The translations under genes were made by a program, and so were the position numbers. The notes under the pieces were generated by a model. That model was given only the letters and a program-made list of their open reading frames with translations. It was not told the DNA's origin and did not search any database. Positions 6,542 through 11,257 of a stretch of DNA of 11,257 nucleotides are shown here, piece by piece. Location of the stretch: positions 1 through 11,257 of the forward strand of contig CAYIEX010000057.1 in NCBI GenBank assembly GCA_964362485.1. The letters are read 5' to 3'. This DNA is from CAMAVK01 sp964362485 (GTDB lineage: Archaea > Nanobdellota > Nanobdellia > Woesearchaeales > GW2011-AR9). Within the stretch, counting starts at the first letter, position 1, and each line of letters begins with the position of its first letter.

Positions 6542-6549
6542 TTTATATT
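6542..6549 (+). promoter_or_regulatory. TATA box of the 58-codon ORF / cbf5 transcript
   Basis: TTTATATT preceded by CCAAAAG (BRE-like). Its centre is 26.5 nt before ATG 6572, the same leaderless geometry as rps19e. It would drive the small ORF at 6572 and could also read through into cbf5. Confidence 0.6.
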
Positions 6550-6571
6550 ATAACTATCCTTCTCACAATGC

Positions 6572-6748
6572 ATGAGGTATCAATTAGAATACATTCTCAA
6601 AGCAAACAGCATTAAAAAACAATCCCCTGTTTTTATTGGAACTATTTCTGACCTAAAAGAGAGGTACAAAAATTCAGATCAATTAACCCATAAACTATTA
6701 AAAGAAACCCCTATCTCACCACTCCATGTCCGCTCTCACATTCATTAA
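6572..6748 (+). CDS. Putative small leaderless ORF, 58 aa
   Basis: Open frame of 58 codons starting MRYQLEYILK and ending LHVRSHIH before TAA. It is basic, soluble and unrecognised. Its support comes from position: the ATG lies 26.5 nt from the centre of a good TATA box, the leaderless spacing, and the ORF fills the otherwise unexplained gap between rpl31e and cbf5. It overlaps the cbf5 start by 23 nt in another frame. An earlier ATG (6568) gives only 15 codons. It could instead be an untranslated leader or a regulatory ORF. Coding is not proven. Confidence 0.4.
   Translation: MRYQLEYILKANSIKKQSPVFIGTISDLKERYKNSDQLTHKLLKETPISPLHVRSHIH
6696..6703 (+). promoter_or_regulatory. Possible internal leaderless promoter of cbf5
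   Basis: TATTAAAA centred 26.5 nt before ATG 6726, inside the 58-codon ORF. The ATG has no SD, so a leaderless cbf5 mRNA from this box is plausible and supports the chosen start. The BRE upstream is weak. Confidence 0.4.
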
Positions 6749-7007
6749 AAAAGAAGCCAAAGGCGAATTTGGAAAGCAACCTCAAGAGCGTACCATCGAA
6801 GAGAAACTCAAATACGCTATAATCAATCTTGATAAACCAAAAGGACCCACCAGCCACCAAGTATCCGAGTACGTCCAAAAACTTCTAAATCTCAAAAAAG
6901 CAGGCCATTCCGGAACACTCGATCCCCAAGTAACAGGGGTTCAACCAGTAGCATTGGGTGCAGCAACCCGTATAACCCAATTTCTTCTAACAGCACCCAA
7001 GGAATAA
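6726..7007 (+). CDS. cbf5: Cbf5 (tRNA/rRNA pseudouridine synthase), N-terminal part ending at in-frame TAA
   Basis: First 93 codons of archaeal Cbf5, the TruB-family catalytic subunit of H/ACA RNPs (with Nop10, L7Ae, Gar1), which isomerises uridine to pseudouridine in rRNA and can act on tRNA U55. Visible are the Cbf5-type N-terminus (KKEAKGEFGKQPQERTIEE), INLDKPKGPTSH (33-44) and GHSGTLDPQVTGV (60-72) with catalytic D66. The frame stops at TAA after KE, where homologues continue KEY. Reading on in the same frame resumes perfect Cbf5 similarity. Q73 replaces the Leu of the conserved TGVLP. Upstream, an in-frame TAA at 6699 rules out an earlier start. The start lacks an SD and fits a leaderless mRNA. 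Confidence 0.93.
   Translation: MSALTFIKKEAKGEFGKQPQERTIEEKLKYAIINLDKPKGPTSHQVSEYVQKLLNLKKAGHSGTLDPQVTGVQPVALGAATRITQFLLTAPKE
7005..7007 (+). other. cbf5: In-frame TAA at the active-site Tyr codon of cbf5
   Basis: Codon 94 of the reconstructed 318-codon cbf5. It is 28 codons after catalytic D66, matching the TruB D48-Y76 distance, and lies in the context KE(stop)ICVMHLHKEV against KEYVALMHLHGDV in Pyrococcus. One base change from TAT or TAC makes TAA. The frame is identical on both sides and no sequence is inserted. Confidence 0.95.
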
Positions 7008-7016
7008 ATCTGCGTT

Positions 7017-7682
7017 ATGCATCTTCACAAAGAAGTAGAAGAGCCCGTTCTTCGCGCGGGAGTCCAAAAATTCATAGGTAAAATCAATCAACTACCACCC
7101 ATAAAAAGTGCCGTAAAGCGTCAACTCCGAGTCCGTGAAATCTACGAAATTGATATTCTTGAAATTAAAAATAAAGACATCCTTTTTCGTGTCAAATGCC
7201 AAGCAGGAACATACATAAGAAAACTCTGCCATGATTTAGGTGTTACACTTGGTGTAGGGGCACATATGGCCCAATTACGTCGTAGCCAAGCCGGACCGTT
7301 TACCGAAAACGACAACCTTGTGACACTAAATGATCTTCAAGAAGCTCTCTACTTTTATCACGAAGAACATAACCCCAAGTACTTAGAATATTGCCTTCAA
7401 CCAGTCGAAGACGCTTTAAAGTTCATCCCCAAATGTTGGATTCTCGACACTGCCATAATAAGCCTTTCCAACGGCCGTGACCTGGGCATACCAGGTATAA
7501 GTCAGCTTGAAAATTTCAAAAAGGGGGACACCGTTGCCATCATGAGCATTAAAGGTGAGCTCATCGCAGTAGGCAAATCACAAATGAGCGCCGTCGAGAT
7601 TAACACGAAAGACAAAGGTCTTGCCATCAAAATCGAAAAAGTCTTTATTCCCCAGCAAGCAAAAATACCAGGACAAAACTAA
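7017..7682 (+). CDS. cbf5: Cbf5, C-terminal catalytic part and PUA domain, after the in-frame TAA
   Basis: Remaining 221 residues from the first Met after the interruption. They hold LPPIKSAVKRQLRVREIYEIDI, then GTYIRKLCHDLGVTLGVGAHMAQLRR (the conserved C-terminal half of the catalytic fold), GPFTENDNLVTL, and a PUA RNA-binding domain (about the last 75 residues, from LKFIPKCWI to KVFIPQQ). There are no other stops or frame breaks. If translated alone it would lack catalytic D66 and could act only with the N-terminal piece. AAGGA at 6999-7003 lies 13 nt before this ATG, so reinitiation is conceivable but not strongly signalled. Most simply this and 6726-7007 are one gene. It ends 15 nt before the HEXXH gene. 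Confidence 0.93.
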   Translation: MHLHKEVEEPVLRAGVQKFIGKINQLPPIKSAVKRQLRVREIYEIDILEIKNKDILFRVKCQAGTYIRKLCHDLGVTLGVGAHMAQLRRSQAGPFTENDNLVTLNDLQEALYFYHEEHNPKYLEYCLQPVEDALKFIPKCWILDTAIISLSNGRDLGIPGISQLENFKKGDTVAIMSIKGELIAVGKSQMSAVEINTKDKGLAIKIEKVFIPQQAKIPGQN

Positions 7683-7697
7683 CAATAAAATACAACA

Positions 7698-8921
7698 ATG
7701 AAATCTGGGATCAATGTTTTCGTACCCGTGGTTCTTACACTCAATTTATCTTGTAATCAAGAAAAAGAACCAGAATGTTTTAGTTATAACCAGACAACTA
7801 TTCCCATCACCAGAAATCACAATGGTAAAATCTCTTCTTTCGACTCGCTCAATCAACCCGATCCAACCCAGATACTCAGCGAACCTGCATTAGATCTAGT
7901 CAGTGAAACTCACAACCTAGGAACAGAACCATTGCCCCCAGATATAAACCTCACGAGAGTCCCTCGATATTGTTTGAACCATCCCGGGCTAGCTTATGCT
8001 CTCTCGGGAGAAGAATACACGAGAGGTATTTATTTCGTATCAGACTTCTCCACACTGGGGGCAATAGAAATTCTTAACCATGAAATAGGGCACCTTCAAC
8101 CCGGTGGTCATAATAATGAGGTAATGGCCGAATTAAATGAATTTGAACAAAAACTAATGGCCTACACCCTCTTTGCAGCAAGCGAAGAAAATGAGATCAT
8201 CCAATGGGCCTATCGCAATGCTGAAATTGACGGCTATTTAGACCATCTCTCCAATGCCCTTGAAAGAGATTGGAGCGATTCTGATGATGATAGTGAAATC
8301 CCCTATACTAAATCAGACATGTTCATTCTCATCAGACTTTCAGATCCATCCATCAATTTTCGCTTATTACGAGATCAAATCATAGCTTACCAGGAACAAG
8401 GAACTTTAAAATCCAATATCGGACAAACTGCAAATGATTTTTTAGAACGATTTAACCCCACAAAATATAACAGTAAACAAGCGCGAAGGGCAGATGTAGT
8501 TCTTACTCTAACCACAACAGCAGTTCGGGAGTTGAATCAGAGATTCGGCGAAGAAATGGTACAAAATTACATTAACGCTCATTCATATTTCCCTTATGAG
8601 CAAGAAAGGAAAAGACCAGTCGTAGGCTTAGAAGGAAGAGTGTGTTCTCTGATAGCAGATCATTCAGATCCAGAGCAACAATATTGTCCAATCCAAGATT
8701 TATCAGAAGGAATAATCTGTGCGCAACCCCTTAGTCTAGATTTTTGTTGCATCCAATTAGACCAGCACCGAATAGTTAAGAGTATAGTGCACACACAAGG
8801 CGCTCGTCTCATCTCAGAGAGAACACAAAAAATCATCTTTAATAATCTTGCCTGGAGTGCTATAGATCAGGTATCAATAATGTATGAAGAGAGATTGCAA
8901 ACAGTTGAACGATGTAAATGA
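7698..8921 (+). CDS. Predicted secreted HEXXH metalloprotease-like protein, Cys-rich
   Basis: Unrecognised 407-residue protein. The N-terminus (MKSGINVFVPVVLTLNLSC) looks like a short signal peptide ending at C19, possibly a lipid-anchored Cys, though Asn at -3 makes the lipobox non-canonical. HEIGH at 128-132 is a zincin zinc-binding motif; E141 or E145 (HNNEVMAE) could be the third ligand. Cysteines at 27, 92, 316, 330, 341, 350, 351 and 406 suggest disulfides outside the cell. An acidic DSDDDSE patch lies at 194-200. It starts 15 nt after cbf5 with no SD and no TATA at the leaderless distance, so it is probably cotranscribed with cbf5. Protease activity is inferred from the motif alone. 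Confidence 0.8.
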   Translation: MKSGINVFVPVVLTLNLSCNQEKEPECFSYNQTTIPITRNHNGKISSFDSLNQPDPTQILSEPALDLVSETHNLGTEPLPPDINLTRVPRYCLNHPGLAYALSGEEYTRGIYFVSDFSTLGAIEILNHEIGHLQPGGHNNEVMAELNEFEQKLMAYTLFAASEENEIIQWAYRNAEIDGYLDHLSNALERDWSDSDDDSEIPYTKSDMFILIRLSDPSINFRLLRDQIIAYQEQGTLKSNIGQTANDFLERFNPTKYNSKQARRADVVLTLTTTAVRELNQRFGEEMVQNYINAHSYFPYEQERKRPVVGLEGRVCSLIADHSDPEQQYCPIQDLSEGIICAQPLSLDFCCIQLDQHRIVKSIVHTQGARLISERTQKIIFNNLAWSAIDQVSIMYEERLQTVERCK

Positions 8922-8973
8922 AGTTTCCTGCACCCCACTCAATAAAGAAACGAGTAATTAAACATAATTTACT

Positions 8974-9927
8974 TTAAGCCGCCTGAACAACTTCTTCCTC
9001 AGCAGCTTTCTTTTCTTCCACATCATCCCTTGCACGTTCCCTGTACTCCTTCTCCAGCTCTTCTTTATTAGCATACCACTTATTTTTTTCCATGAATCCA
9101 GCTTGCTGTTCGGTCAAAAGTAGTTTTAAACTCTCCTCGGCAGCCTCAACTTGTACATAATAAGACTCATAACGCGTAAGCAAAGAATCGAAGTCAATAA
9201 TACATTGTAATACTGTTCTCAAGTCACCTGCCCGGTTCATCCTTTCATAAAGAGACCCTAAATCTTGATAAAAAACACGCGCTTTCTTCTCTGCATCACC
9301 CCAAAAAATCGTTTCTTTATCAGTAAGTGATATGAGAGTTAAATTGACGCGCAAAATATCTAAATTTACTTTCATTCGTGAGCGGACATTCAATTTCTGA
9401 GCAGGAGCAGTAATTTTACCATCATGTTTTTGCAGCGTTGATTGCTCACTTAAAATCTGAGTACTTTCCCTCCTGAGATCACGACTTAAACTCTCCAAAC
9501 GACGCAGTTCTTCCGCAATACTTCGGCCATATTCATTTAATTCATCATGAAAGATATCCATCAACTTTCGCTCTGCTTCAACTTCAGGAGCTGCATTACG
9601 CAACAATGTGGGATTCGTCGTCGTAGCGTATCCCTCCAATGCCGTGCGGATCGCCTGAGCCCCTGCTTTCATTGCAGGAACATGAGATTGGATTTTACTC
9701 CCAGCGGCACCTATCTTTGCTGCTGCTCCAACCGCTCGTTTTTCTTCAATCTGAGCGTTATACTCAGAAGTTAACTCGCGAGTTTCGAGTTTTTCTTCTT
9801 GTTTTTCATCCTTCTCAGGACCAACTTTAAACGAAATGCTGCGAAAAAGAACAAAGATGATAACAATAACAACACCAACAACTATCAAAGTCTGAGGAGT
9901 TGCTAAACCTACCCAATCTATCACCAT
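8974..9927 (-). CDS. One-TM membrane-anchored coiled-coil protein, 317 aa
   Basis: Unrecognised. A short N-terminus is followed by one hydrophobic helix (12-28) and a basic RSISFK edge, so the long C-terminal region is predicted cytoplasmic. This region is charged and helical: residues 37-65, 112-165 (with repeated LRR-x-LES / LRRES heptad-like spacing) and 225-310 have strong coiled-coil character, ending in an acidic/Lys-rich tail. IDFDSLL at 244-250 resembles VDFDTML of the 225-aa protein at 4040-4717, which has the same one-TM plus coiled-coil layout. The start is fixed by a leaderless TATA box. It is convergent with the HEXXH gene. Confidence 0.87.
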   Translation of the reverse strand: MVIDWVGLATPQTLIVVGVVIVIIFVLFRSISFKVGPEKDEKQEEKLETRELTSEYNAQIEEKRAVGAAAKIGAAGSKIQSHVPAMKAGAQAIRTALEGYATTTNPTLLRNAAPEVEAERKLMDIFHDELNEYGRSIAEELRRLESLSRDLRRESTQILSEQSTLQKHDGKITAPAQKLNVRSRMKVNLDILRVNLTLISLTDKETIFWGDAEKKARVFYQDLGSLYERMNRAGDLRTVLQCIIDFDSLLTRYESYYVQVEAAEESLKLLLTEQQAGFMEKNKWYANKEELEKEYRERARDDVEEKKAAEEEVVQAA

Positions 9928-9949
9928 AGAAGTATAAAAACAAACGCGT

Positions 9950-9957
9950 CTTATAAA
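9950..9957 (-). promoter_or_regulatory. Leaderless TATA promoter of the 317-aa gene
   Basis: TTTATAAG on the minus strand, centred 26.5 nt upstream of ATG 9927. It lies in the 42-nt gap after the zinc-ribbon nuclease gene, so the 317-aa gene is probably transcribed independently. Confidence 0.7.
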
Positions 9958-9969
9958 CCTTACTTGAGT

Positions 9970-11257
9970 TCAATAGGAGGACTTAAAACCCCTGCTCAGT
10001 TTATAGCAGTGTGGGCATCCATAACCAGACTTAATATCATTAGGTCTAGCCTCCCAAAGATGATTAAATTTGCATCCCCATTTAAGTTTAACTTTATTAC
10101 CAAAATACTCCGAAGATAGACAAGTATATCCTCTTAGTTTAGCTAAAGTGTGCATATCTTTAATGGATAACTTCTTAACTCCAGCACATTGACCACACCA
10201 ATACCCTTGTTTTATAGCAACCGGAGTAGTCTCCCATAGATGTTTTTTCTTACAGATAAATTTTAGTTTAGTTGCAGAGTTTATATATTTCACAGAAAGA
10301 CATTTTCCACCTCTTTCGTGAGCCAGTTTATTTATTTCTTCTAATTTGGAAGTAGAATAAATGCCAAATTGGTTATAATCAATATTTCTACTCTTTATAT
10401 GAAGTTCAACCCCAAATTCTTTAACTTTTTGTATTATGTACTCCTCCATATTGTCATAATTTATAGTATAAGGAACTTCTATCAGTAAGACACAATTCTT
10501 CTTACATAAATCTCTTTTTAAAGAATCGTATTCCATTTGTTCACTTACTCTTTTGTTAAAATGATTTAATTGAGTATAATGCTGTCTTCCTTGATATTCA
10601 AAAGCAATAGCCAATTCTTCACAATAACCATCTAGTTCTAGTTTATATCCTTTAGGTCCTAATAACCACAAAGGCCTAGCTTTAGGAAAACTTTTTCCAA
10701 ACATCCTTTCAAAAAAGGTACGGCAGATTTTTTCACTTAAATTCGCTGAACAAATACCACACCAATGCCCTGCTTGAACACTATAAGGAGCAGCTTCCCA
10801 TATATGTCCTTCCTTACACTCCCACTTTAATTTTGAATTAGAGTTAACATACAAATTTGATAAACACTTGCCACTAAAAAATCTGGCAACTTCAACCATA
10901 TCACCAATATCTTTACCTTTCCCCACACAGATCGGGCACCAAGTACCTCTTTTTACATCTTTTAAAGAGGCAGTCCAAGTATGCCCTTCTTTACACTTCC
11001 ATTCAAGCTTGTGATGATTGTTAAAATACTTTGATGATGAACATTGACCATCACGCAAAAGAGCAATATGATAAGCATCATCGAGGTTTAACTTTTTACA
11101 ATTCGAGCATAAGGGACACCAATGGCCTTTGATTATGTTAGCTGGGGAGGAATCAAATATATGATGATTACGACACTTCCACTTTAATTTAGTTTTAGTG
11201 TTTATATAATCTTCAGAGATACAGTAGCCCTGGTGTTGAGAAGCCAATTCTTGCATT
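9970..11257 (-). CDS. Zinc-ribbon repeat protein with inserted PD-(D/E)XK-like nuclease domain (5' end outside window)
   Basis: At least 428 residues. Five repeats of about 60 residues share CLS-x2-YxN, KLKWxC, GHxW and GxWCPxC, the pattern of the 'probable zinc-ribbon' family (DUF4379-like). Ligands C-x4-H...C-x2-C are at 28/32/47/50, 88/92/107/110, 147/151/166/169, 335/339/354/357 and 395/399/414/417. Between repeats 3 and 4 sits a nuclease-like domain (about 174-290): E175, ELDGY (D209), AFEYQG (E220, Q222), H226, D244-x2-K247 and LLIEVPY, like Vsr/PD-(D/E)XK folds with E-x-Q as in BglII. The first Met in view aligns inside a repeat, so the gene likely continues past the edge. Probable DNA-binding endonuclease of mobile or defence type; function inferred. 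Confidence 0.85.
   Translation of the reverse strand, partial: MQELASQHQGYCISEDYINTKTKLKWKCRNHHIFDSSPANIIKGHWCPLCSNCKKLNLDDAYHIALLRDGQCSSSKYFNNHHKLEWKCKEGHTWTASLKDVKRGTWCPICVGKGKDIGDMVEVARFFSGKCLSNLYVNSNSKLKWECKEGHIWEAAPYSVQAGHWCGICSANLSEKICRTFFERMFGKSFPKARPLWLLGPKGYKLELDGYCEELAIAFEYQGRQHYTQLNHFNKRVSEQMEYDSLKRDLCKKNCVLLIEVPYTINYDNMEEYIIQKVKEFGVELHIKSRNIDYNQFGIYSTSKLEEINKLAHERGGKCLSVKYINSATKLKFICKKKHLWETTPVAIKQGYWCGQCAGVKKLSIKDMHTLAKLRGYTCLSSEYFGNKVKLKWGCKFNHLWEARPNDIKSGYGCPHCYKLSRGFKSSY

Noticed and set aside
7019..7072. Hairpin downstream of the cbf5 TAA as a read-through signal
   Set aside because: Only short 4-5 bp alternative stems can be drawn (for example GAAGA with TCTTC); nothing convincing by eye.
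6726..7682. A BHB-type intron in cbf5, as known in some Crenarchaeota
   Set aside because: The two halves align across the TAA with no inserted bases and in the same frame, so there is nothing to splice out.
6726..7682. Genome-wide reassignment of TAA to an amino acid
   Set aside because: rps19e, rpl31e, the 225-aa, 317-aa and 135-aa genes and the end of cbf5 all finish at TAA at the expected protein lengths.
1..11257. tRNA, rRNA, CRISPR arrays, insertion sequences
   Set aside because: No cloverleaf-like segments, no regularly spaced long repeats and no transposase-like frames with terminal repeats were seen.
9970..11257. Homing endonuclease inside an intron or intein
   Set aside because: The nuclease gene is free-standing between ordinary intergenic sequences in the visible part and does not interrupt a recognisable host gene.

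Overview
The window is archaeal. It carries eukaryote-like ribosomal proteins S19e, L39e and L31e, an archaeal 20S proteasome beta subunit, the KH/metallo-beta-lactamase/beta-CASP termination nuclease aCPSF1 (FttA) and the H/ACA pseudouridine synthase Cbf5. The promoters have archaeal TATA boxes, often exactly 26.5 nt (box centre to A of ATG) upstream of the start codon, which implies leaderless mRNAs. The DNA is A+T-rich and intergenic gaps are short. Many genes are lineage-specific membrane or coiled-coil proteins. A DPANN-type archaeon (Woesearchaeota/Pacearchaeota-like) is my best guess, but it is only an inference.

Layout. 2-1278 (minus): two unrecognised genes. 1336-3896 (minus): psmB followed by fttA, a pair often adjacent in archaea, with U-rich tracts after each gene. 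4040-5242 (minus): a two-gene operon for a signal-peptide/multi-TM protein and a one-TM/coiled-coil protein, driven by a strong BRE/TATA promoter with a tandem 15-bp repeat just upstream. 5493-6509 (plus): compact rps19e-rpl39e-rpl31e operon with a leaderless promoter. 6572-8921 (plus): a hidden 58-codon ORF, cbf5 and a predicted secreted HEXXH protein. 8974-9927 (minus): another one-TM/coiled-coil protein. 9970 to the right edge (minus): a protein of repeated C-H-C-C zinc ribbons with a PD-(D/E)XK-like nuclease domain set inside the repeat array; it probably continues beyond the window.

Most striking observation: cbf5 is otherwise intact from N-terminus through the PUA domain but has one in-frame TAA at 7005-7007. 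Counting from the catalytic Asp (+28, as in E. coli TruB D48 to Y76), this TAA sits exactly where the strictly conserved active-site tyrosine belongs. Nothing is inserted or deleted around it, so it is not an intron or frameshift, and TAA is used as a normal terminator by neighbouring genes. It is either a base-calling or consensus error, a recent nonsense mutation, a gene split by termination-reinitiation, or UAA read-through.

Functionally the known genes cover protein synthesis (S19e, L39e, L31e), rRNA modification (Cbf5), transcription termination/RNA 3'-end formation (FttA) and protein turnover (PsmB). The remaining genes have no function I can assign from sequence alone, apart from domain-level statements.
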